A DNA stretch of 58,530 nt from Acidobacteriota bacterium (GTDB lineage: Bacteria > Acidobacteriota > Vicinamibacteria > Vicinamibacterales > UBA2999): assembly GCA_013140775.1 (NCBI GenBank), contig JABFSA010000091.1:1-58530 (forward strand). Reading direction: 5' to 3'. Shown here piece after piece: positions 8,123 to 17,207 of the stretch. Both the position numbers and the translations under genes were made by a program. How positions within the stretch are numbered: the stretch's first letter is position 1; every line of letters begins with the position of its first letter. The notes beneath the pieces were generated by a model. That model worked only from the letters and a program-made list of their open reading frames with translations, did not search any database and was not told where the DNA came from.

Positions 8123-9760
8123 ATGACTCGTCGCACAACCGCCGCGCTCGCCGGCCTTCTGTGTCTCGGCGCATTTTCCATCCTGCGCGCACAAGGTGCG
8201 GCCGATCTGATCTTGTCGAATGGCAAGATCATTACCGTTGACGAGCGCTTCACGATCGCCCAGGCCGTTGCGGTGCGCGGCGATCAGATCGTCGCCGTCG
8301 GTACGAACCAGGAGATTGAGCGGCTCGCCGGCCCTGGCGCGCGACGCATTGACCTGCGCGGCCGGGCGGTCATCCCCGGGCTCATCGATAACCACATGCA
8401 CCTGCTGCGATACGGCACCACCTGGCGCTATGAGGTGCGCTGGGATGGTGTCGAGACGCGCAAAGAGGCGCTGGAGATGCTCCGCGCCAGGACGAAGACG
8501 GTCAAGCCCGGGGAGTGGATCTACACGCTGGGTGGCTGGGCGCTCGAACAGTTTGCCGATAATCCGAAGCCATTCACACGCGAAGAGCTCGATCGGATTG
8601 CACCAGACAATCCCGTGTTCCTGCAGGCGTCCTACTTCGAAGCGTTTCTCAACAGCAAAGCGCTGGAGAAGCTCAATATCGAGCGCCCGGGTGAAGCCGT
8701 GGGCGTCGATCGCGATGCCGCCGGCCGCGCGACGGGAAGACTGAACGAGCCGGGATTCCGCGCGCAGGTCGGCAATCTGCCGATCGCGTCGGACTCCGAG
8801 ATCGAGGCCAGCTCGCTCGGCATGATCCGCGAGCTCAGTCGTTCGGGACTCACGGCATTCGGCAGCGCGGGCTGCGAGACGGATGTGCTGTCGCGGTATC
8901 GGCAATGGGCCGACCAGGGACGCCTCGACATCAGGGTGTTCTGCATTACCGCACCGGGCGGAACGGGCGATCAGCTGCTCTCGCGCATAGGCCAGATGAA
9001 GCTGTTCGGAGGCGACAAGTACATCGATCACCACACGTATGGTGAGCAGGTGCTGGGCGCGTTGTCGGATCCGATGTTTGAGCATCGTCGCGAGACGCGG
9101 GCGGAGGATCTGGCCCAATGGCGAAAGATCGTGACCGAGATCGCGAAGGCCGGGCTTCCCCTTCACGTGCATACGAACTTCACGGAAACGATCGACGCGT
9201 TCCTGGATCAGATCGAGGCGGTGGACAAGGAGTATCCGGTCCGAAACCTGCGATGGGTGCTGGCGCATCTCAACCAGCCGACGACGGCACAGCTCGAGCG
9301 GATGAAGAAGCTGGGGCTTTACGCCGCCGTGCACCCGTGGGCCGTGATCAACGGTGGCATCAACATCCGTCAGTTTGGCGATGCCGCCTACGATATGGCG
9401 CCGCTCGCAACGATTCAGCGCAGCGGAATCTCGTGGGGATTCGGCAGCGACGGCAGCCGTGCCAATCAGATCCTGCCGTTCCAGACACTGAGCTGGGCGG
9501 TGACGGGAAAGATGGTCGGCGGCACGAAGGTCCTTCGGCAGACGATCAGCCGCGAGGATGCGCTCATCGCGCACACGCGGAAGAACGCCTACCTGGTGTT
9601 CCAGGAGGACAACCTCGGGTCGATTCAGACAGGCAAGCTCGCGGATCTCGTCGTCCTTGATCGCGATTACCTCACCATTCCGGCTGAGCAGATCAAGGAC
9701 ATCAGGCCTGTGATGACGATCATGGGTGGCCGGGTCGTGTACGACTCGACGGCACGTTAA
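8123..9760 (+). CDS. Exported amidohydrolase (YtcJ/Amidohydro_3 type)
   Basis: The 545-residue product has a signal peptide ending near ILRAQG. The N-terminal ADLILSNGKIITVD and VIPGLIDNHMHL (metal-binding HxH near residue 92) are typical of the amidohydrolase superfamily. LHVHTNF near 348 and FGSDGS near 439 supply further metal or catalytic positions, and the C-terminal LGSIQTGKLADLVVLD closes the composite beta-sandwich. Members hydrolyse amide or imine bonds of diverse substrates; which one here cannot be told. The following receptor gene begins 18 bases downstream, so the two are very likely one operon and the receptor may supply the substrate. Confidence 0.88.
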   Translation: MTRRTTAALAGLLCLGAFSILRAQGAADLILSNGKIITVDERFTIAQAVAVRGDQIVAVGTNQEIERLAGPGARRIDLRGRAVIPGLIDNHMHLLRYGTTWRYEVRWDGVETRKEALEMLRARTKTVKPGEWIYTLGGWALEQFADNPKPFTREELDRIAPDNPVFLQASYFEAFLNSKALEKLNIERPGEAVGVDRDAAGRATGRLNEPGFRAQVGNLPIASDSEIEASSLGMIRELSRSGLTAFGSAGCETDVLSRYRQWADQGRLDIRVFCITAPGGTGDQLLSRIGQMKLFGGDKYIDHHTYGEQVLGALSDPMFEHRRETRAEDLAQWRKIVTEIAKAGLPLHVHTNFTETIDAFLDQIEAVDKEYPVRNLRWVLAHLNQPTTAQLERMKKLGLYAAVHPWAVINGGINIRQFGDAAYDMAPLATIQRSGISWGFGSDGSRANQILPFQTLSWAVTGKMVGGTKVLRQTISREDALIAHTRKNAYLVFQEDNLGSIQTGKLADLVVLDRDYLTIPAEQIKDIRPVMTIMGGRVVYDSTAR

Positions 9761-9778
9761 CTCGATAAGGAGAGTGCA

Positions 9779-12679
9779 ATGGCGGTGAGCACGGCAAGGC
9801 GGATCCTTCTGTTGGTCGCGCTTCTCATGAGCCCCTGTGCGGTCTTTGCGCAGGAGGCAGTACTGACCGGGACGGTCGCAGACTCCACTGGAGGCGTCCT
9901 TCCGGGCGTCACAGTGACGGCGGTGCACGAAGCCACCGGAAACCGGTTCGAGGCTGTGACTGACGAGCGCGGCGTCTACCGCATTCCTGCGCGCGTTGGC
10001 GGATATCAGATCACCGCCGAGCTTGCGGGATTCACCACCGTCACTCGTCCAGGTCTCCAGCTGCTGGTCGGTCAGACGGCGGTCGTGAATCTTCAGATGG
10101 CGCCGTCCACGGTGCAGGAGACCGTCACGGTCACCGCCGAGGCGCCGCTCCTGAACGTCGCCACCTCCAGCCTGGGCGGCAACATCGATCCGCAACAGGT
10201 GCAGGAGCTCCCGGTTCAGGGACGCAACTGGATGTCGCTCGCGATGCTGGCGCCGGGCAGCCGCATGACGAACCCTGATGACAACACGCCGATTGCGAAC
10301 CGCGGCGCGGCTGGTGACATCCGGCAGTATCAGTTCAACCTCGACGGCCAGCAAGTCACGTCCGAAATGGGCTTCGGAGGCCAGCCGCGCTACAGCCAGG
10401 ATTCCATCGGAGAGTTTCAGTTCATCTCCAACCGGTTCGATGCCACGATGGGCCGGTCGGCAGCCGTGCAGGTGATTGCCGTCACGCGGTCAGGAACGAA
10501 CCGGCTGTCGGGGTCAGTGCGCGGGAACTTCCGCAACAGCAAGTTCAATGCGGAAAATCCTGTCCTCAAACGAGTCGTACCTGTGGACAACCAGCAGATT
10601 GCGTTCACGCTCGGTGGCCCGATCATGCGCGACAAGCTGCACTTCTTCGGACACTATGAGTACGAGCGCGAGCCGCGGACGAGCATCTGGAACACACCGT
10701 ATCCCGCCTTCAACGTCGAGCTGAAGGGCAACGAAACGATCAAGATGGGCGGTGGCCGCGCCGACTACCAGCTCTCACCCGCGATTCGGGTGATGGGCAA
10801 GGTGAGCGTGTCGGAGCGGTGGCAGCCTTTCGGTGCGGGCAACAACCAGCACCCGGCGGCAGCCGGCAGCAATGCCGAAACCAATCGCGAGTACCTGGGG
10901 CAGATGACACACGTGCTCAGCAACCGGATGCTGAACGAAGTGAAAGTGGGGAAGACCCGCTGGATCTTCAGGAACGCGAACATCACCACCTGGAATAATC
11001 ACTGGCAGAAAGCCATCGGCGTCACGACGGGATCGCCCCGCATCACGTTCACCGGGTTCACCATCGGCGGCAACAACTTCTTCCCGCGTCACGGCGCGCA
11101 GGACAACTGGAGCGTCCGCGACGACTTCACGTTCTCGTACGAGGCCAAGGGCCGTCACGACATGAAGGCCGGCTTCGACGCGGTGATCATCATCGACGAT
11201 GGGAATAACTGTCAGGCGTGCATGGGCAACATCGACGCCCGTGGCGTTGCGAACGGCGCCGCCATTCCGACGGCCGCGCAGCTGCAGGCATGGTTCCCGG
11301 ACGCATGGAACGCAGACACCTGGAATCTGGCGGCCATCTCACCGTGGGTTCGCACCTACAGCATCGGTGTGGGCGACTACGCGACACACGATGTCCGTCC
11401 CCAGTACGCCGGATGGCTGCAGGACGACTGGCAGTTCTCGCAAAACCTGACGCTCAACCTGGGCGCGCGGTACGACCTCAACGTCAACGGCAGCGGCAAC
11501 GAGTACGCGGTGCCGCCGTTTGTGGATGCGGGCCGGCCCAACGACACCAACAACCTCCAGCCCCGTCTCGGGTTTGCCTACAAGCTCGGTGACCGCACCG
11601 TACTGCGTGGCGGCTCGGGCGTGTATTTCTCCTCGACGCTGCAGATCGACACTTACTTCATGGCGCAGATCGATCGGCTGGCGGTGATGCAGCTCACGAA
11701 CGACGGCCGGGCGAACTTCGCGGCTGACCCGTTCAACGGGGGGGCGCTGCCCACGCTGCAGCAGGCGCAAGCCCAGTTCTGCAACGTTCGGAATGTGCCA
11801 GGTTGCATTCGCCGCTCGATGCAGGAACTGATGTCGCCGGAAGAGTTCTCGAAGCACCTGGCGCGCACGTGGCAGTCGTCGATCGGTCTGCAACGGCAGG
11901 TGGGCAATACCATCGCGGTCGAAGCCGACTACGTCTACAGCCAGGGGCGCAATGAAAAGGAAGTCGTCGAGAACATGAACCTGACGTACGACCCTGTCAC
12001 CGGCGTGAACTACCCGTTCTCGGACATCTCCCGTCGCGCGTATCCGGACTACGGCGCCATCTCGATGGTCGTCCGCGAGGGATGGTCGAGCTATCACGCG
12101 CTGCAGACGGCCGTGACCAAGCGGCTCAGCAATCGCTGGCAGGGTTCGGCGACCTACACGCTCTCGGGATTCTGGGATGCGATGCCGAAGCCGTTCTCAG
12201 GGATCGCGCAGGTGCCGTTCGATACGCAGCCCGACATGGGCGGGGAGTTCACGCTCTCCGCTTCCGATCTGCGTCATCGCGGCGTGTTCAACGGCATCTG
12301 GCAGGTCGGACATGGCCTGCAGGTGAGCGGTATCTACTTCGTGGCGGTTGGGCAGCGCGCGCAGACAATCTACGGTGGCGACCTGCGGCAGATCGCCGGT
12401 ATCGGCGGTGGCGAGGCGCTCGCGCGTCAGAGGCTCCGTCGCGACGGCACGGTGGTGCCGCGCAACGACTTCACGCAGCCGACAAGGCACCGCGTGGACG
12501 CGCGCATCCAGCAGCGGATCTCAATCGGCCGCGTCGCGGTGGACGGCATTGCCGAGGTTTTCAATCTGTTCAATTCGCCGAACTACACGATTGAGACTAC
12601 CGAGAGCAGCAGCCAGTTCAACCAGGCGATCCTGGGCGAGAACCGCCGGGCGCAGTTCGGGTTCCGGCTCACGTTCTAG
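9779..12679 (+). CDS. Oar-like TonB-dependent receptor A
   Basis: The 966-residue protein starts at an ATG preceded by AAGGAGAG and has a signal peptide ending at VFAQEA. Residues about 25-110 form a carboxypeptidase-regulatory-like domain (SGGVLPGVTVTAVHEATG), followed by VQETVTVTAEAPLLN and a degenerate plug (VQELPVQGRNWMSL, SIGEFQFISNRFDA). The remainder is a barrel ending in AQFGFRLTF. Oar-like receptors import or export large molecules in Acidobacteriota and Myxococcota. The protein closely resembles the receptor at 14118-17003, with many shared blocks of ten or more residues, pointing to a duplication. A perfect hairpin follows the stop. Confidence 0.9.
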   Translation: MAVSTARRILLLVALLMSPCAVFAQEAVLTGTVADSTGGVLPGVTVTAVHEATGNRFEAVTDERGVYRIPARVGGYQITAELAGFTTVTRPGLQLLVGQTAVVNLQMAPSTVQETVTVTAEAPLLNVATSSLGGNIDPQQVQELPVQGRNWMSLAMLAPGSRMTNPDDNTPIANRGAAGDIRQYQFNLDGQQVTSEMGFGGQPRYSQDSIGEFQFISNRFDATMGRSAAVQVIAVTRSGTNRLSGSVRGNFRNSKFNAENPVLKRVVPVDNQQIAFTLGGPIMRDKLHFFGHYEYEREPRTSIWNTPYPAFNVELKGNETIKMGGGRADYQLSPAIRVMGKVSVSERWQPFGAGNNQHPAAAGSNAETNREYLGQMTHVLSNRMLNEVKVGKTRWIFRNANITTWNNHWQKAIGVTTGSPRITFTGFTIGGNNFFPRHGAQDNWSVRDDFTFSYEAKGRHDMKAGFDAVIIIDDGNNCQACMGNIDARGVANGAAIPTAAQLQAWFPDAWNADTWNLAAISPWVRTYSIGVGDYATHDVRPQYAGWLQDDWQFSQNLTLNLGARYDLNVNGSGNEYAVPPFVDAGRPNDTNNLQPRLGFAYKLGDRTVLRGGSGVYFSSTLQIDTYFMAQIDRLAVMQLTNDGRANFAADPFNGGALPTLQQAQAQFCNVRNVPGCIRRSMQELMSPEEFSKHLARTWQSSIGLQRQVGNTIAVEADYVYSQGRNEKEVVENMNLTYDPVTGVNYPFSDISRRAYPDYGAISMVVREGWSSYHALQTAVTKRLSNRWQGSATYTLSGFWDAMPKPFSGIAQVPFDTQPDMGGEFTLSASDLRHRGVFNGIWQVGHGLQVSGIYFVAVGQRAQTIYGGDLRQIAGIGGGEALARQRLRRDGTVVPRNDFTQPTRHRVDARIQQRISIGRVAVDGIAEVFNLFNSPNYTIETTESSSQFNQAILGENRRAQFGFRLTF

Positions 12680-12682
12680 GAT

Positions 12683-12719
12683 CGTTCGGGTCGTTCGGAA
12701 CGTCCGAACGACCCGAACG
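12683..12719. terminator. Perfect 17-bp hairpin between convergent genes
   Basis: A 17-bp perfect stem with a 3-base loop lies in the 43-base gap between the receptor ending at 12679 and the RidA-like gene ending at 12723. The arms are CGTTCGGGTCGTTCGGA and its exact complement. It is symmetrical and serves both strands, so a bidirectional terminator is the natural reading. Confidence 0.8.
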
Positions 12720-12722
12720 TGT

Positions 12723-14093
12723 TTATGCTTTTCGTGGTGCCACGGCGGTGATGTCGCAGAGCACCTTCGCCCCGGGCACGCCGCTTGGCACGACCCGGGT
12801 GGTCCGGCACGGCCGCCAGCTCCCCATTCGCTCGGTCATCGGACTGAACGCCGCGCCTTCGCCTGTGCGGTCGAGCACGATGACGTGCTGCCAGGTCACA
12901 CCGGCCGCCTTGAGCATCCGCTCGACATTGTCCACCAGCATCTTCTCCTGAGCCGCCGTGTCCTGCGGCAGCACGAAACTGCCCGGGTTCCACGGGTCAA
13001 CGTCGATGGGATATGCGGTGATCCCGGAGAAGTAGATGAGGTCTACGTCGCTTCGCACCCTGATGGCGGGCGCGAGGGTCATGCCGGGCTCCACGAGCAA
13101 CGGTTCGACGCCAGGCAGCGGGCCCTTCGTGACCTGCGCGCGGCGCGGCGCCGCTGCCGTCATCTGATAAAGCACGTTCACGCCCGGGACACCGACGCCG
13201 CTTTCCGTGACGCGCAGGCTGGTGCTGCACGAGCGCCAGTCGCCCTGCTTCGCCCCGAAGTTCACACCGCCACCGCCCGGGGCGGTGAAGCTGACCCGGA
13301 AGATCAGATGCTGCCAGGTGATCCCGGCGGCTTGAAGAATGCCTTCAAGGTGTTCGGTCGCCAGCGCTCCGCGGGCGGCCGGATCTGTCGGCAGTTTGAA
13401 CTCGCCGGGATTCCACGGATCCACCTTGTAGGGATAGGCGCTCAGGGCAGACATGAAGACAAGATCCATGTCCTTGCTCACCATGATCCCCGGGGCGTAC
13501 CCGGTACGCGCGACAATTTCCGGCCGCGGGAGCACTGAGGCGAGGCCTTTCACCGGCGCGGGAGTCGCATACTTCGCCACGGCCTCGGAGTCCGGCACGA
13601 CCCACATCTCGATCTCGAGCCTGGCCTGCGGGGACGAGAGCCCCTCGATTTCGTACACGCTCATCGGCGGCCATGAGTCCCGGAAGTAGTCCGCCATCAC
13701 GGCTTCGATCTGCTTCGACTCGTCCAACCGCTTCTGGAAGCGCGTCACCTTCACCACATGCTTCCAGTCGAGACCCATCCAGTCCAGGATCTCCTTGTGG
13801 TTGCGCATCGTCAGCCTGGTCTGAAGCCGGATGTCTTCGGGCTGGACGATCTCTTCTTTCTCGAAGTGGGGATGGTTGTGGTACAGCTCCATCGACGTTT
13901 CGCCCGAGTGGGGAATGATGCCGTTGGCGAGCGACGCGCGGGAGAACGTGATGCGGGGGATTCCGGCCCGTGGCGGCGTCGCCTGGCCAACCGCACCTTC
14001 TGCCCATGCGGGCACGACCGAGGTGATGGCGCCCGCGGCGCCGGCCGCCACCGTGCCCCAGCCCAGTGACTTGAGTAGTTCTCGACGATCCAT
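12723..14093 (-). CDS. Exported protein with three tandem RidA-like domains
   Basis: The start at 14093 opens MDRRELLKSLGWG, a twin-arginine-like signal, followed by a hydrophobic stretch and an Ala-rich cleavage region; 456 residues. Three RidA (YjgF/YER057c/UK114)-like units follow, at about 45-180, 190-320 and 325-456. Units two and three repeat the same phrases (FMSALSAYPYKVDPWNPG versus YFSGITAYPIDVDPWNPG, and AAGITWQHLIF versus AAGVTWQHVIV). Classic RidA proteins are cytoplasmic trimers that hydrolyse reactive imines; a single exported chain with three units could fold as a built-in trimer, which is inference. It sits between two opposed Oar-like receptors, ending against A and starting 24 bases after the start side of the receptor B stop. 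Confidence 0.8.
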   Translation of the reverse strand: MDRRELLKSLGWGTVAAGAAGAITSVVPAWAEGAVGQATPPRAGIPRITFSRASLANGIIPHSGETSMELYHNHPHFEKEEIVQPEDIRLQTRLTMRNHKEILDWMGLDWKHVVKVTRFQKRLDESKQIEAVMADYFRDSWPPMSVYEIEGLSSPQARLEIEMWVVPDSEAVAKYATPAPVKGLASVLPRPEIVARTGYAPGIMVSKDMDLVFMSALSAYPYKVDPWNPGEFKLPTDPAARGALATEHLEGILQAAGITWQHLIFRVSFTAPGGGGVNFGAKQGDWRSCSTSLRVTESGVGVPGVNVLYQMTAAAPRRAQVTKGPLPGVEPLLVEPGMTLAPAIRVRSDVDLIYFSGITAYPIDVDPWNPGSFVLPQDTAAQEKMLVDNVERMLKAAGVTWQHVIVLDRTGEGAAFSPMTERMGSWRPCRTTRVVPSGVPGAKVLCDITAVAPRKA

Positions 14094-14117
14094 GTGGACT
14101 GCCATTGGGTGTGTCTC

Positions 14118-17003
14118 CTAGAACGTCAATCGGAAGCCGAACTGCGCTGTCCGGTTCTGGCCTGTCACGCGTTGCAGATATTGCCGGCTGCTTTCGTCCG
14201 TGTTGATCGTCCAGTTCGGCGAATTGAAGACGTTGAACATTTCGGCGATACCGTCGATCGCGAGGCGTCCGAGCGGAACCCGTTGCTGGATACGCAGGTC
14301 CACACGTCGTCGGGCCGGCTGCGTGTAGTCGTTGCGCGGGACGATGGTGCCGTCCGGGCGCAGCCGCTGCCGTCTCAGGGCCTGCGCACCGGCGCCGCCA
14401 CCCAGTCCTCGGAGGTCGCCGCCGTACACCGTCGCGGCGCGTTCTCCGATGCCGGTGTAGTACAGCCCGCTCAACTGGAAACCGCGTCCGACCTGCCAGA
14501 TGCCGTTGAAGACGGCCCGGTGACGAAGGTCGGTCGAGCCCAGCGTGAACTCACCGCCCAGATCCGGGGCGGCGTTGGTCACCTGTTGCAGGCCGCTGTG
14601 TGGCAACGCTTCTTCATCCCACAGCCCCGACAGCGTGTAGGTGGCCGATGCCTGCCAGCGATTACTCATTCGCTTTGTCCACGCGGTTTGCAGCGCGTGA
14701 TAACTCGATCGGGCCGTGCGGACCTGCATCGAGATCAGGCCGAACTCCGGATACGCGCGACGCGCGTTGTCGGTGAAGCGGTAGTTGGCGCCGGTCGCCG
14801 GGTCGACCGTCAAGTTGACGTTGTCGATGATGTCCTTCTCGTTGCGACCCTGGCTGTAGACGTAGTCGGCCTCGAACGCCATCGTTGAACCGACCTGACG
14901 CTGGAAGCCCATCGATGTCTGCCAGGTGCGAGCGAGGTCGATCGTGTACTCGGGCACAGCCAGTTCCTGCACTGTTTCACGCAGACAGCCGGGCACGTTT
15001 CGCACGTGGCAGAAGCGTGGACGAGCCTGCTCCAGCGTCGGAAGCGGCGCGCCGTTGAGAGGGTCCGCGGCGAAGTTGGCTCTGCCGTCGTTAGTGATCT
15101 GGATGACGCTGTTCTGAACCGCGTGGGCCATCCAGTAGGTTTCCACCGACAACGGTACCGCGTAATACAGACCCGAGCCGCCTCGAAGCACGGTTCGATC
15201 GGTCAGCCGGTATGCGAATCCGAGCCGAGGCGCCACGTTATTCGTGTCGTCCGGCTTGCCGGCTTCGACGAACGGCGGAACGCTGTACTCCTTGCCGCTG
15301 GCATTGAGGCTCAGGTCGTAGCGGACTCCAAGGTTGACGGTCAACTTCGGCGTCATCAGCCAGTCATCCTGCAGCCACGTGCCGATCTGGGGTCGCGCAT
15401 CGTCGGTGAAGAAGTTGCCGACTCCCACGTCGTAGGTGCGAACGATTGGGGAGATGGCTGCCAGGTTCCAGGTGTCGGCGTTGAACGGGTCGGGGAAGAG
15501 CGCTTCGATGTTGCTCGGCAACGGACCACCCCTGGCGTCGATTACGCCCATGCACCGCCGGCAGCTGTGGCCGTAGTCGCGGTAACGCAGATACTCGCCG
15601 CCTGTCTTCAGGTCGTGACGTCCCGCGGCTTCATATGCGAACGTGAAGTCGTCACGAATGCTCCAGATCGTCTGCACGCCGTCCTGCGGGTAGAACTGGT
15701 TGCCGGCGATGGTAAAACCCGTGAATGTGATGCGCGGCGAGCCCGTCGTGACACCTCCGGGATGCGAATCCGACTCGGTGGACGCCTGCCAATGATTCGA
15801 CCATGTCGTGAGGTTGGCCTGGTCGAAGTAGTACTTCGTGAAGCCGCCCTGGATCTCGTTCACGGCCCGGTTGCTGATGACCTGCGTGAACTGCCCCAGA
15901 TATTCGCGGTTGACGTCAGCCTGGGAGCCGGTCTCCGCCGGATGGTTGATGCCACCGACCCCGAAGGGCTGAAACTTCTTGGCGTAGGACACCTTGCCCA
16001 TGAGCCGCATGCCTGGCGACAGCTGATAGTCGAGGCGACCGCCGCCAAGTTTCACCGAGTCGTTCCCTTCGAGCTCCACGTTGAAGGCCGGGAAAGGCGT
16101 GTTCCAGATGCTGACCCTCGGCTCGCGTTCGTACTCGAAGTGTCCGAAGAAGTGCAGCTTGTCGCGAAGAACCGGTCCACCAAGGGTGAACGCGATCTGC
16201 TGGTTGTCGATCGGTACCACACGGTTGAGCACTGGGTTCTCTGCGTTGAACCGGCTGTCTCGAAAGTTGCCCCTGACCGAGCCCGCGAACGCGTTGGTCC
16301 CGGAACGCGTGATGGCGCGGACCTGCACGCCGGACGACCGGCCGAGTGTCGCGTCGAACCGGTTGGAGATGAACTGGAATTCACCGATGGATTCCTGGCT
16401 GTAGCGCGGCTGTCCTCCGAACCCTCGTTCGGATGACACCTGCTGCCCGTCGAGCGTGAGCTGGAACTCGCGCTGCTCACCGATGTTTCTGTCCGGGACA
16501 GGCGTGGTCGCGGCGTCCGATGTCATGCGGCTGCCAGGGGCGAGCATCGCCAGTGCCATCCAGTTACGGCCCTGCACGGGCAACTCCTGCACCTGTTCGG
16601 GGTTGATATTGCCCCCGAGGCTCGATGTGGCGACATTGAGCAGTGGAGCCTCCGCAGAGACCGTCACGGTCTCCTGCACCTGCGACACCTCCAGCTCCAG
16701 GTCAACGGTCGCGGTCTGTCCGATCAGGACCTGGACGCCGCTGCGCACCACTGTTCCGAAGCCCGAGAGTTCCGCCGTCAACTGGTAGCCGCCGACACGT
16801 GCCGGTATCCGATAGATGCCGCGCTCGTCGCTGACGGTTTCGAAGCGGTTTCCCGTACTCTCATGGAGCGCCACGATCGTCACACCTGGCAGCACGCCGC
16901 CAGATGAGTCGGTCACAGTGCCAGCCAGCACCGCCTCCTGGGCGTAGCCCGCGGCCGGCAGGGCGAGGAGTCCTATCCAAATCAGAATCGCCAGACGTCG
17001 CAT
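14118..17003 (-). CDS. Oar-like TonB-dependent receptor B
   Basis: The ATG at 17003 has a good ribosome site (GAAGGA at 17011-17016, spacing 7) and a signal peptide ending at AAGYAQEA; a longer frame to 17048 lacks both. The 961-residue protein has the same layout as receptor A: carboxypeptidase-regulatory-like domain, plug (VQELPVQGRNWMAL, SIGEFQFISNRFDA), barrel and the identical ending AQFGFRLTF. Two Cys (near CRRCMG) match the single CMG region in A. It lies in inverted orientation to A with the RidA-like gene between them, and reads into that gene after 24 bases, so the two are probably cotranscribed. Confidence 0.9.
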   Translation of the reverse strand: MRRLAILIWIGLLALPAAGYAQEAVLAGTVTDSSGGVLPGVTIVALHESTGNRFETVSDERGIYRIPARVGGYQLTAELSGFGTVVRSGVQVLIGQTATVDLELEVSQVQETVTVSAEAPLLNVATSSLGGNINPEQVQELPVQGRNWMALAMLAPGSRMTSDAATTPVPDRNIGEQREFQLTLDGQQVSSERGFGGQPRYSQESIGEFQFISNRFDATLGRSSGVQVRAITRSGTNAFAGSVRGNFRDSRFNAENPVLNRVVPIDNQQIAFTLGGPVLRDKLHFFGHFEYEREPRVSIWNTPFPAFNVELEGNDSVKLGGGRLDYQLSPGMRLMGKVSYAKKFQPFGVGGINHPAETGSQADVNREYLGQFTQVISNRAVNEIQGGFTKYYFDQANLTTWSNHWQASTESDSHPGGVTTGSPRITFTGFTIAGNQFYPQDGVQTIWSIRDDFTFAYEAAGRHDLKTGGEYLRYRDYGHSCRRCMGVIDARGGPLPSNIEALFPDPFNADTWNLAAISPIVRTYDVGVGNFFTDDARPQIGTWLQDDWLMTPKLTVNLGVRYDLSLNASGKEYSVPPFVEAGKPDDTNNVAPRLGFAYRLTDRTVLRGGSGLYYAVPLSVETYWMAHAVQNSVIQITNDGRANFAADPLNGAPLPTLEQARPRFCHVRNVPGCLRETVQELAVPEYTIDLARTWQTSMGFQRQVGSTMAFEADYVYSQGRNEKDIIDNVNLTVDPATGANYRFTDNARRAYPEFGLISMQVRTARSSYHALQTAWTKRMSNRWQASATYTLSGLWDEEALPHSGLQQVTNAAPDLGGEFTLGSTDLRHRAVFNGIWQVGRGFQLSGLYYTGIGERAATVYGGDLRGLGGGAGAQALRRQRLRPDGTIVPRNDYTQPARRRVDLRIQQRVPLGRLAIDGIAEMFNVFNSPNWTINTDESSRQYLQRVTGQNRTAQFGFRLTF

Positions 17004-17207
17004 GATTCCGTCCTTCATAACGTTCCAGCGCATGCTGCGGCGCAGCACGCGATCAGGAAATATTCAGTTGTGAGTTGGGGCAGGAACAGCGAGGTCCGAG
17101 CCGAAGAAAAACCAGCGTCGAGGCTGACTTGATCGCGAGGAGCACGGTACCGTACGGCGTCAGGCGCCGTCAATCCGGACGTTGAACTGATCGGTGTGCG
17201 TCGTGCG

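Noticed and set aside
6629..10354. A 1241-codon open frame on the minus strand
   Set aside because: It lies antisense to three well-supported genes, is rich in Arg, His and Asp as expected for a shadow of GC-biased codons, and has no recognisable domain or signal.
17049..17207. Gap between receptor B and yvcK searched for a small gene or RNA
   Set aside because: No frame with a ribosome site and no strong hairpin was found; it probably holds the receptor B promoter only.
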